From: Zygnema cylindricum
Lineage: Eukaryota > Streptophyta > Zygnematophyceae > Zygnematales > Zygnemataceae
DNA: 64,000 bases
Direction of reading: 5' to 3'
NCBI GenBank assembly: GCA_037447655.1
Contig: JBBHKE010001423.1
Span: 1-64,000, forward strand
How positions within the stretch are numbered: position 1 is the stretch's first letter; every line of letters starts with the position of its first letter. The notes beneath the pieces were generated by a model. The model had not been told where the DNA came from. It ran no database searches and saw only the letters and a list, made by a program, of their open reading frames with translations. The position numbers and the translations under genes were made by a program. Positions 54,283 to 64,000 of this stretch are shown here, in pieces.

Positions 54283-54689
54283 GATTTTCTTTTCTTTTAC
54301 ACGCGGCCCAATTTTACGCATTCAGCCTGTGCAAAGTGTCCTCCCTATGCACGGTCTTCAGAAAATGTAGGGTTGGCGACGTGGCGTCTCAGATAAAAAG
54401 TATAATGGCATCCGACGGCCAGATTTTATGCCTACAACCTTGGAGATTTTTCGTTAAAGATGTTTTCATTGGAAAAAAATAAAATGGTACGAACCTGTAC
54501 CAAACGGTACGGCCCTCAAAAAACAACCCCAATTTTTCGTTAATGGAAGGTCACCGTTAACGAAAGGGAAATTGTCGACTTTAACGTAAAGGCGACTTTC
54601 ACACTATATCGTAATATAACCTTTCCCGATCATGGCTTCACCAATGACATGGTCACTTAGGGTGAGTTCCCATGTAACCTAAACTTAGT

Positions 54690-56830
54690 CTTGCTACTTT
54701 GTTTTTTAGCGAAGAATTTCTATACTACTATCAAAGCGTTCCGGTGTAACGCAATGAAATTGTTACTTTAAATTGTGACGGATGTAGACGTGTGTCTAGT
54801 TTGTGACGGTTGTAGGCGACTACAAAAATTGCGACAATTGATGCAGTTTACAAAATAGAGTTCACAAAATAGCGACGGTTTGTAGGCGTTTAGTTTATTG
54901 TGACATTGTAAATGTTTAGGGTTTGTGACATTTTGGCTTCACACTCAATTATGATAGCGTCGACGTCACAATTCCTAAAACTTTACGCCATGGTTTCACG
55001 ATTTTGTTTTTTCATCCTTTCTAACTCTCGTTACCATCAAAATACATCCAAAGAAAGTCAAAAGAAATATTTTTTAGAGATCTTTCATTTGATACCATGA
55101 TGGTCATTTTTCATTACAAGAATTGTGAGATGGACGTGGTAGTGGGAGAGGGAGAGAGAAAGAGACGTCTTCACGTACTTCGCTTTTTGTGAAATAGCAT
55201 CCGTTGCTCGAGACCCCTCCACGGCCCCTGCACCGAAAAAAATTGCAGGCTGAAATTCGAGAGGGGTATTTTTTCCAAGTACTCCGTGAACTGCAAAAAA
55301 AAAAAAAAACCTTAGACACGTGCGACAACGTTTGCCAATTCGTTCCCATTATGAAAATTGCGTTGAAATAGCCCAGCGAGGTGATTTGAGTAGAAGTTTG
55401 AAGATTAGCCAAAGGGACAAGAAAGTGTGTCCAAACGAGCTTAGCGACAAATTGCAGTACATTTAAAATTTTAAAGTGACGCAAAATGTAATATAATAAT
55501 TTCATTTTTTTGGTACGGTTGCAGATTTTATCGTTGCGGCCAAAGTTTTGGAGGAAAGCGACAGGAAAAAACCGTTATTATATCACATAGGAAAATGACG
55601 TAAAATATGGGAGTTGACCTTAGGTATCATATCAAACATATTTGTTTCTAACTACATGGGATATGTCCACATCAACTCCACATATAAGTGAGGAACCACA
55701 CGTAAAAGTCAAGTGAGAGAGAAAAAGAATTGATAATCTTATACAAATACGAAATTCATTGGAGCATTTCGTACACACCATTTACAACACAAGGAATCAA
55801 AGTGCAAAGCGTGATATTCAACAAAAACCAGTAAATGTAGGTGAAGTTTGGTTTTCTTTGATTCTAAAGTATCTAATACAAATACACTCCAAGGTACTTA
55901 GGGTGTGTCCACATGTATTTAATTATCAACCTTTTTCAATCGTTTTCTCCCAAAATTCAATCTCAAACGAATAAAGTTTTAGCTGTACGTAAAAATCACT
56001 TTTACCACATTATAGTGAATGTCAATTTGGTACTTCAAATGTACCTCCTGTTTGTTGTCATTTGAACGAATTTTGGCGTTTTCCTCTTTTCCACCCCCGG
56101 GCAAGAGAATCAAGCCTATAAAAAAACTACATCCTAAATCACCTCGAGAGGGTGGTTTCAATTTAAGTATCGCCCAAACAACAAATGAAAGACGACCCAA
56201 GCACGCGCCACACAAGTGGGAAAATTTTACGACAACGGAGAGTACTCCTTATTTTTCTCCCTCCTCCTCACACGAATGTACAGAAAAGATGAGCATGTAC
56301 GGAAAAAAATCTCGAACCTCCACTTACATTCATGCGTCTTTTGTTGAATTGTGCACCGTCACCGCCTCTCCCCTCTCCCTCTCACACTATCGATTTAATC
56401 TCACACTTATTAAAATGAGGCACAACAAAAATGGTATGAAATGAAAAAATAATTATTTAGACTACTTAAATGTATATTTTTATTGCAAGTCTCTTGTGAA
56501 AAGTCGAAAAAACCAAAATTGGGTAGCCACTGCCAAATGCTTTTGAATTTGTGATGTTGACACTATCACAAGTGAGCATGGTGTCACAATGTCACAAATC
56601 CCTAAAAATCTATCATGTCACAAAATTATAAATATCTAAACGTCTACAGTTGTCGTTGATTTTGTTGGTATCACCAATTTTGTAGTCGTCTTCAACAGTC
56701 ACAAAGTAATACCTACGATTAATCAACGTCAGATGTCAAAGTTTTGATTTCATTTTCGCACATTTGGACGCTTCTCACAGTAGTACGGATGTTCTTCACT
56801 ACGGTCCAAAACACTTTATCAAAGCACCGA
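54690..56830. mobile_element. ~2.1-kb element with ~325-bp terminal inverted repeats
   Basis: 54690-55015 read forward matches 56505-56830 read in reverse over most of its length. Shared blocks include GCGACTACAAAA, GGCGTTTAGTTTATTGTGAC against GACGTTTAGATATTTATAAT, TTTAGGGTTTGTGACATT against TTTAGGGATTTGTGACATT, and CAATTATGATAGCGTC against CACTTGTGATAGTGTC. The arms are roughly 65-75% alike by eye. The interior has no recognised coding sequence. The layout fits an old non-autonomous DNA transposon with long inverted repeats (MITE or foldback). Exact ends and target duplication were not resolved. Confidence 0.6.
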
Positions 56831-56884
56831 CTACCTAAGGACAAGGCGTTAGTGACATTTGAGACTTAAAAACTCACCACAGTA

Positions 56885-57224
56885 TGTCTCGGCCGCGTTC
56901 TCGGACAAAGACAAACAATGTCATTATTGTGGCAAGTGGGGCCACACCAGCCCGCACTACTTTTCATAAAATGGCAACGATGGAGGTCGTGGTGGTAGTT
57001 ATGGTGGAAGCGGCGGCGACCAAAATGGTAGACAAGGTGGTGGTCGCTCAAATGGCGATGTACATTTCTTTAATTCGCGAATTTTGAAGGCAATGGAGGA
57101 GGAAAATTTTTCTTATGTCTGAACTTGCTCCTCACAGTGACACATTTTTGAGTTTGCCAGCGTGACCTTGTGACGATTGTATTATTGATGGGAGCGGATC
57201 ATTGACTCGGGTGCATCATACCAT
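56885..57224 (+). pseudogene. Family G copia remnant: Gag zinc knuckle and protease start
   Basis: QCHYCGKWGHTSPHY is a zinc knuckle whose last Cys has become Tyr. A Gly-rich stretch (GGRGGSYGGSGGDQNG) follows, then after a gap with stops RIIDSGASYH, the protease active site with intact DSG. The text stops exactly at the LTR that begins at 57225, so the family D element inserted here. Confidence 0.75.
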
Positions 57225-58275
57225 TGAAACTCTGAGACCTCCATAAGTCCTCAGAGTGGACAGCTTCCAAGAAGCCTCTAGGATAATCCTGACCCCTTTG
57301 TGTTTAAGCAAAATTAACTGCCACCCTGGCAGACAAAAACTCTGACCAACTTCACCCCTGTGAAGACAAGACTCCCCTGAGTCGATAGCAAAAAGAATCT
57401 CTGAATTTGCTCCCCTGAGCAGTAAGTTACGAAGGGTCAAAGTTGACCTTTTGTACAGAAGCTCTCTGGGAGAGAGGGTCCTATCTTCTAATTTTTCTAA
57501 GTCCTATCTCTCTCACAGACTTTATCTATTGATGTACGGAAACCAATCAGAATACAGTTCCGTACGCAAAAGTACAGCTGGCGGTGTACTTTATGTACGG
57601 ACATTGTACGACATGGCCTAAATGTCCACACGTGGAATATCCGGATTCGCTCCTTAAATCCGCGGAGATGCTGCGCTCCAATGTAGCATCGCCACGTGTC
57701 ATCCGATATGGCGATGCGAACAAACCGCCGAAATCTTCTTTCGCGATCTCTGCGCTAATTCCGGCCGTCCGATTAAACTCGCATTTGATAGTAGCCGTAA
57801 TAAATACATGCGCGGTATTTGTTTCGATTACGAAATCAATGCGGGGTATTGACTTCTTATCCGTACCGCAATTCGTACTTTTACATTACCATATCTATGT
57901 ATCCCGTTAACAGTTATAGTTAAATGATTTATCCTACGTGTAAATGTTTAAATAATTATCGTACTATATAATGCGTTAGACTACTTCTAGACTTAACAGC
58001 TAACGCTACCGGCTATCTACTCTCTGTCGGCCGGCAGGTACCAGGATCAAATCTTGTCGCCAGCACATACCTTTTAGTAATTAATCCCCTAACCAATATA
58101 AATTTCCTGTAAACCTCAGGATAGCCTAGGTAGCCATGAAGTAGCTTCCTCTCCAATTTCTCAGTGACTGCGACAAGTTTGAGAGTTGGAGAGAGAAGTT
58201 TGAGGTAAACTGCCTCGGCTTCTGTATTTCTATTTAGACCTAGAAAATACTTAAAAAGGACCATCAATTTCTACA
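57225..58275 (-). repeat. 3' LTR of a minus-strand family D element
   Basis: 1051 bp, TGAAACTCTGAG… to …TTTCTACA on the plus strand. The polypurine complement CTCCCCTTATTTTCT follows at 58276-58290. It matches 59320-60374 in reverse. Left flank is ACCAT. Confidence 0.88.
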
Positions 58276-59319
58276 CTCCCCTTATTTTCTAGTCAATCTT
58301 TAATTTTAGACCACACTTCTCATTGCAGAAAATAAGATTAGGGGAAGGCATAGGTTTGGTCATCATATCTGCTACCATCTCGCTATCTGGTCGGTACTCT
58401 AAACTGATTATTTTGTTTTCTACTTTCTCTCTAACAAAGCTGAGTCTAATGTCCATGTGTTTGGCTTTAAAATGGTGTATGCCTGATTATCCAAATAAAA
58501 CTTTTGCACACCACTCTTAAGGTGACCAAACTCACCAAGCAAAGACTTGACCCATATCAATTCTTTTACATCAGAGAAAGAGGCCATACACTCAGCCTCC
58601 ATGGTGGACTGAGCAATAACCTTTTGCTGTTTGCTACTCCAACAGCAAGCCCCATCACCCGCATATAATACATATCCAGAAGTACATCTCCTCATCGGAG
58701 CATCACCATAATTGGCATCACTCCAAGTAGTGATGTTAGTATGTTCCCCACCCAAATGCAACCATAGATCCCTATTTCCTATCAAATATCTAAGGACTCT
58801 CTTAGCTGCCTCCCAATCCTTCCTAGTGGGAGCATTTAGACTTCTACTCACCACTCCTACAACTGCAGCTAAATCTGGCGGGGTATAATTCATAAAGTAT
58901 ATCCCACTACTTCCCACTACTTGCCTGTAAGGAATAGTTTGCATGAACTTTTGTTCTTCATGACTTAATTTCTCATCTAAGGATATGACTCCTTCTTCCT
59001 CACTCCCCTTACTTCCCTTCTTTAACTCCATTGGAGTTGTACAACTATTAGCTTTATCCATCTGAAATTTTTCCAGTATGTTCCCTATTGCTTCCTTTTG
59101 AGTCAATCTTATAATCTTTCTTTCTCGGTCTGTCTCTACTTGAATTCCCAAAATATATTTTGTTTCTCCCATATCCTTCATTTCAAATCTCCCCTTAAGA
59201 TCGGTTTTCAGTTTATTAATTTTTTCCATTGATTTACTTAAAACAGCAAATCATCAACATAAATTGCAATAAATATATAACCTTCCTCATCTTCGAAAAC
59301 ATAGATTGAGTGATCTGAG
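58276..59319 (-). pseudogene. Family D RT (3' part) and RNase H
   Basis: The minus strand starts mid-RT (SDHSIYVFEDEEGY, then IAIYVDDLLF with intact YVDD near 59240-59260). After a stop the 269-codon frame 58420-59229 gives FEMKDMGETKYILGIQVE, PYRQVVGS, NYTPPDLAAVVGVVSRS, TWSDANYGDAPMRRCTSGY and STMEAECMASFSDVKELIW. The end of RNase H toward 58300 is frameshifted. It is cut at 59319 by the plus-strand D element. Confidence 0.88.
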
Positions 59320-60374
59320 TGTAGAAATTAATGGTACATTTTTAGTATTTTCTAGGTCTAAAATAGAAATATAGAAAGAAGCCGAGGCAGTCTACCTCTA
59401 ACTTCTCTCTCCAAACTCTCAAACTTGTCGCAGTCACTGAGAAATTGGAGAGGGAGCTAGAGCCATGGCTACCTAGGCTATCCAGAGGTTTACGGGAAAT
59501 ATATATTAGTTAGGGGTTTATTTACTAAAAGGTATGTGCCGACCACAGGATTTGATCCGGGTACCTACCGGCCGGCAGACAATCGGTAGTCGGTAGCCTT
59601 AGCCGTTAAGTCTAGAACTAGTATTACGTACTATATGGTTTGATTATTAATTAAACATTATAAGGTAGGATAATTCATTTAACTGTAACTGTTTACAGGA
59701 TACATAGATCCACTAATGTAAAAGTACGGATTACGGTACGGATAAGAAACCAATACCGCGCATTTATTTCTTTAGTGAAAAGAATACCACGCATGTATTT
59801 ATTACGGCTACGATTAAATATGAATTTAATCGGACGGCCGAAATTAACGCCGAGATCGCGCAAGAGGATTTCAGCGGTTTTTGGTCATCGCCACATCGAA
59901 TGACACGTGGCGGAATGACATTGGATCGCGACATCTCCGAGGATTAAGGGAGGGAATCCGGACATACCACGTGTCGACATTTAGGCCATGTCGTACAGTG
60001 ACCGTACAGAAAGTACACCGGCAGCTGTACTTTTGTGTACGGAACTATAATTTGATTGGCTCCGTACATCAGTAGATAGAGTCCGTGAGAGAGATAGGAA
60101 TTAGAAAAATTAGGAGATAGGACCCTCTCTTCAGAGAGCTTATGTACAAAAGGTCAACTTTGACCCTCCATAACTTACTGCTCAGGGGAGCAAATTCAGA
60201 GATTCTTTTTGCAATCAACTCGGGGAGTCTTGCCTTCACAGGGGTGAAGTTGGTCAGAATTCTTGTCTGCCAGGGTGGCAGTTGATTTTGCTGAAACACA
60301 AAGGGGTCAGGGTTATCCTAGAGGCTTCTTGGAAGCTGTCCACTCTGAGGACTTATGGAGGTCTCACAGTTTCA
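59320..60374 (+). repeat. 5' LTR of family D
   Basis: 1055 bp, TGTAGAAATTAA to CTCACAGTTTCA, followed directly by the primer-binding site. The gag ATG is 20 nt inside the end. Confidence 0.88.
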
Positions 60375-61854
60375 GGTTATAGGCCCACCCTCTAGGTTAC
60401 CAATCTTTAATGGAACTGGCTTCATATACTGGGAAAGTATGATGATAGGAGCTCTATGCAAAAAAAGACTTTGGGGGATAGTGAGTGGACGGTTGGAACG
60501 TCCATCAAGTCTTAGAATTCCTCCAGGGTTTGGAGGAAGCAGATTCACTAGGAAAGAGGATCCACCTTCAACGGAGGAAACAAAAGAAGGAGAGGTGGTG
60601 GATCAAGGAAAGGAGAAGGAGGCGACCACACCAATAGCAACTGGTTTGGCATTTATGTCACCTATTCCGAGGAACGAGCAAAATAATACTGAAACCTGGG
60701 ACTTCAACAATATGGCGGCAAAGCACTTCATCCTACGCCATCTCACTCAAGGACTTGCATGTCCTCATTTGCAGGCAGAAAGGGCATCCGATCTTTGGAT
60801 GGCTCTCACACAGATGTACCGAAGTGGTACGATTCAGCAACAACAGTTGGCTGATCAGAAAGTTAAAGAGTATGTATACAAAGGGGAGAAGATGTTGGAT
60901 TTTTGCAACGAGCTTGCTTTACTCTTCATGGAGCTAAAGAGTGCGGGAAAAGTTTTAAGTGAAAAAGAAAAGGTTAACTGTTTACTGATGAAGTTACCCG
61001 ATGAGTTCGAGAACAAAGTCAACCGTGTGCAGGACTTACCGGACTCAAGTTGGATATGGAACTCAGTGGTAGGGATGATTCTCGTTCGAGAGAATACGAT
61101 TGAGATCCGAAGGGGAGGAAAGAGTGGCCAAGCCTTGGCAACTGCGACCGATTGGAGAAACAAGGATTCCCAGAAAGCGGTCGGAAACTATGGGGGGGTG
61201 GAGCTGAAAAATCAGACCGACGAGTTCGGACCAAGGGCTCCCAAAGGTTTATGTCATTTTTGTAAGAAACCTGGGCACTATATGGCACAGTGCACTAAGC
61301 TTACCGAGCTTCAGTTAAAGGAGGGGCAGACCGGTGGTACCCCGAGAGGAAAGAAAAAGGCCCTTGTGACACAAGTACATGAGGCGGAATCCGAGGACGA
61401 GGGCGATGAGCTCCTTTTAGATGAGGAGTTAGAGGCGAAAAACGAGGGTGAAATTCCACGAAGGCAGAAATGTGCTTACGGTGGATTGAAAGGTGAAGCA
61501 GGCTGGATTGTAGATTCAAGTGCCTCAATGCACATGTGTAAGGATAGGCACCTGTTCACTAAGATAAGAAGTATTCCCATCGTAGAGATAGAGTACGGGG
61601 ATGGAAGGATAGTCACCACTACTCTTGTAGGATCGGTAGATCTGAAAATGTTAGTAGAAAGAAAGACATCCATAGTAACATTATCCGATGTATTGTTTAT
61701 TCCGGATCTGAATAAAAACCTCATCTCTACATCTGTATTAGATGATAAGGGTTTTTTTACTAGCACTAGGGAAGGAGTCTTTACTGGTAGTTTTGAGGAG
61801 GATGTCTATTTCATTGTTGAGAAAGGTAGCCATGGGATGTTTAGGCTGATTTAA
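60355..61854 (+). CDS. Family D Gag-protease, 499 open codons starting in the LTR
   Basis: The frame starts MEVSQFQVIGPPSRLPIFNG, so the first six codons are LTR and the next five come from the primer-binding site. Gag body: DLWMALTQMYRSGTIQQQQL (about residues 145-165), MKLPDEFENKVNRVQDL, then zinc knuckle CHFCKKPGHYMAQC (~302-315, CX2CX4HX4C), an acidic tail, and protease WIVDSSASMHM (~382), where the third residue of D-S-G is Ser. EIEYGDGRIVTTT and LSDVLFIPDLNKNLIST follow. The frame is the largest intact copia ORF in the window. The protease triplet change suggests reduced or no activity. The stop at 61852 precedes integrase, so Pol would need readthrough or the stop is a mutation. Confidence 0.85.
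   Translation: MEVSQFQVIGPPSRLPIFNGTGFIYWESMMIGALCKKRLWGIVSGRLERPSSLRIPPGFGGSRFTRKEDPPSTEETKEGEVVDQGKEKEATTPIATGLAFMSPIPRNEQNNTETWDFNNMAAKHFILRHLTQGLACPHLQAERASDLWMALTQMYRSGTIQQQQLADQKVKEYVYKGEKMLDFCNELALLFMELKSAGKVLSEKEKVNCLLMKLPDEFENKVNRVQDLPDSSWIWNSVVGMILVRENTIEIRRGGKSGQALATATDWRNKDSQKAVGNYGGVELKNQTDEFGPRAPKGLCHFCKKPGHYMAQCTKLTELQLKEGQTGGTPRGKKKALVTQVHEAESEDEGDELLLDEELEAKNEGEIPRRQKCAYGGLKGEAGWIVDSSASMHMCKDRHLFTKIRSIPIVEIEYGDGRIVTTTLVGSVDLKMLVERKTSIVTLSDVLFIPDLNKNLISTSVLDDKGFFTSTREGVFTGSFEEDVYFIVEKGSHGMFRLI
60375..60389 (+). other. Primer-binding site of family D
   Basis: GGTTATAGGCCCACC: 14 of 15 positions complement the plant initiator tRNA-Met anticodon arm. Translated as VIGPP. Confidence 0.85.
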
Positions 61855-63009
61855 GCAATGAAAAGAAGAAACTTTATTATACTGGTGTTCATGATATAAC
61901 GATGTGGCATAAGAGACTCGGGCATGTGAATTTAGATAAGTTAAGAGAGATGAAAAAGATGGGAGTAGTGGAAGGGATTGAGTTCGGTGAAAGTGAGAAT
62001 CTAAGTGATTGTAGTGGATGTGCTTTAGGTAAAGCACACATGTTATCCTGCCCAAAAACTGCAACCTATAAGGGAGAAAAAATTCTAGATTTAGTACACA
62101 CAGATATTCGGGCACCGGCCAAAGTGCCCTCACCGAGGGGGAAGAGATTTATGATGACTATCACTGATGATTGGTCTCGGTATTCCACGGTGTATTTTTT
62201 GAAAAACAAATCAGAAGCTCGGGATTGTTTTAGACAATATAAAGTATGGAGCGAAAAACTCTATGAAACTCCAATCAAGAGAGTAAGGAGTGACAATGGT
62301 GTAGAGCATACTTCTAACCAGATTGAGGATTTTTCTAAGGGAAGATGGAGTTCAACACCAAAACACAGTTCCACAAAACCCGGAACAGAATGGGGTAGTT
62401 GAACGATTAAATAGGACAGTAAGTGATAGTGTAAGAAGTATGTTGTCGGATAAGAAGATAGGAAAAAGGTTTTGGGTAGAACCAATGAACTGTGCTAATT
62501 ACCTCAAAAATAGAGTTGTTACCTCAGCTATAAAAGATCAAACACCTTATGAGAGATGGACAGGCCGGAAACCAGACATATCTCACTTAAAGGTTTTCGA
62601 AAGTCAAGTAATTAGTATAAATACAGATCGGTCTAATTTGAAGCTAGATCCTAAAGGAAAACCGGGATACTTATTAGGATATGATGAGGATGTTAAAGGA
62701 TATAGAGTTTACGATCTAAAAAGAGAAGATATAATCTTAGTTAAGCATGTAGTAGTTATGGATGAAAGAAAGTCCTTGGATCCCTTCAAGTATACAAAGT
62801 CAGTAAAAATCAGATTTGAGTCAAAAAAATTCGATGACTTTGAGCTTCCTAACTATCCAAGTTTTAGAGAAGATGACATTCTTGCAGGTACAAATCAGAC
62901 CGAAAAGGACTCGGCTGCGGAAACTCTAGTGACTACTCTACCCGAAGCGGAAGACGTGATGGAAATTGATTCGGAATCAAGGGATAGAGGAGAAGCTGAG
63001 ACTGTTTGA
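61855..63009 (+). pseudogene. Family D integrase, one frameshift
   Basis: 61902-62402 has the zinc region (MWHKRLGHVNLDKL … CSGCALGKAH) and core (LVHTDIRAPAKVPS, TITDDWSRYSTVYFLK, VRSDNGVEHTS). Near 62325 the frame shifts to 62323-63009 with PEQNGVVERLNRTVSD (catalytic Glu), ERWTGRKPDISHLKVF, GYLLGYDEDVKGYRVYD and the acidic linker. All three DDE residues are visible. The single shift separates them. A TGA at 63007 ends the linker. Confidence 0.88.
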
Positions 63010-64000
63010 AAGAACCCTCGAAAACCATCTATTCCGGCCACAGATTTTGAGGGGGGAAGGAGAAGTAGCAAAAGATTGCAAGAAAAACACGTTAATAACA
63101 ACGTAACAACCTCAAACTTATGGAGAGGCGATGACTTGTCCAGAAAGGAACTGGTGGAAGACAACCATCAATGAGGAGATGGCCTCAAATATGGCAGCCG
63201 ATACTTGGGAGCTGGTGGACTGTCCACCTAACCAAAAACCAATCGGTTGTAAGTGGGTTTTCAAATTAAAAATGAACCCTAATTACACCATTGAGCGTTA
63301 CAAAGCCTGATTAGTGGCAACGGGATTTATACAAAAAGAAGGAATCGACTACGAGGAACCTTTGCCCTAGTCGTCAGATTTCCCTCCATCCGCATACTTC
63401 TCAGTTTAGCAGCAACAGAAGACATCAAGGTGCACCAAATGGTAATCAAGACAACCTTTTTGCATGGAGAATTGGATGAGGAGATCTTCATGTGACAACG
63501 CGAAGGATTTGTGGAGGAAGGAGAGGAGAGTAAGGTATGTCGGCTGATTAAATTCCTTTACGGTTTGAAAAAGGCGCCTCGACAATGGAATAAGAAACTT
63601 GATGAGTTTCTTACCGGTCTGGGATATATCCTGATCAGCTCAGATCACTCAATCTATGTTTTTGAAGATGAAAAAGGTGTTTTATTTATTGCAATTTAAG
63701 TTGATGATTTGCTTGTTTTAAGTAAATCAATGAAAAAAAATAATAAACTGAAAATCGATCTTAAGAGGAGATTTGAAATGAATGATATGGGTGAAGCAAA
63801 ATATATTTTGGGAATTTAAGTAGAAAGAGACGGAAAAAGAAAGATCATAAGATTGACTCAATAGGAAGCAATTGGGAACATGTTGGAAAAATTTCAGATG
63901 GATAAAGCTAATAGTTGTACAACTCTAATGGAGTTAAAGAAGGGAAGTGAGGGGAGTGAGGAAGGAGTCCTAGTCTTAGACGAGGAATTAAGTCTTGAAG
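63010..64000 (+). pseudogene. Family D reverse transcriptase, catalytic Tyr codon is a stop
   Basis: NWWKTTINEEMASNMAADTW, IGCKWVFKLKMNPNYTIERY then TGA (63308), frameshifts near 63360-63500, and 63511-63699 with FLYGLKKAPRQWNKKLDEFL and SSDHSIYVFEDEKGVLFIAI. There the Tyr of YVDD is TAA (63697-63699), followed by VDDLLVLSKS. Further stops follow. Window ends before RNase H. Confidence 0.9.

Larger units (their letters stand above)
59320..64000 (+). mobile_element. Family D copia element, 5' part, runs off the window
   Basis: An LTR, primer-binding site, a long open gag-protease frame, integrase and RT are present. It interrupts the minus-strand RT of the previous element; the left flank is CTGAG. 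It is the best preserved D copy and defines the family. Confidence 0.88.

Noticed and set aside
55088-55100. TGGTATCAAAT on the minus strand as another primer-binding site
   Set aside because: No LTR-like end or repeat borders it, and it lies inside the inverted-repeat element; probably chance.

Overview
The window looks like intergenic DNA from a land plant: AT-rich, packed with nested, mostly broken Ty1/copia retrotransposons. Three things point to a plant. There are fragments resembling the land-plant DUF674 family (46709-47322 and 45143-45216) and a calcium-dependent protein kinase fragment (33633-33749). Short elements around 48.7-50.6 kb carry the usual plant TGGTATC primer-binding site. 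The copia elements carry a different primer-binding site, GGTTATGGGCCCAC, which matches the anticodon arm of plant initiator tRNA-Met. The species cannot be named.

Layout. 1-33505 is a nest of elements, named here by LTR family. Family A (1-8682, +) is cut into by family B (2600-7362, -), whose 5' LTR holds an A-family solo LTR (5804-6906). A chimeric D-LTR element (8683-12088, -) adjoins a D element (12089-17534, +) that is invaded by a C solo LTR (12526-13390) and cut by another D LTR (17535-20132, -). A second B element (20458-33505, +) encloses family E (about 21660-31263). E's own 5' LTR is split by a complete family C element (22137-28164) flanked by a perfect 5-bp target duplication. 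33506-39900 is low-complexity DNA: a kinase fragment, AT/CT/GA microsatellites and tandem repeats. 39905-45134 is family F (-), with a short gag start, a protease-like domain lacking its catalytic triplet, and a long unrecognised hydrophilic reading frame where integrase and RT would normally be. 45135-53810 is the most gene-like part: DUF674 remnants, two small LTR units whose LTRs contain tRNA-like cloverleafs, and one intact 689-codon ORF of unknown function. 54690-56830 is bounded by ~325-bp inverted repeats. 56885-64000 is nested copia again: a gag/protease remnant G, a D element on the minus strand, and a D element on the plus strand inserted into its RT and running off the window end.

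How it fits together. The copia families share one design. The gag ATG lies 20-60 nt inside the LTR, and the primer-binding site is translated as the next few Gag codons, mostly read as QVMGP. Nearly all pol genes have stops or frameshifts. Family B has only gag plus a Glu/Lys-rich frame, so it would depend on enzymes from another element. The most promising undescribed items are the tRNA-like LTRs of the miniature elements (48727-48973 and 50076-50597), the LTR-initiated Gag with a translated half-tRNA primer site, and the novel ORF of family F.
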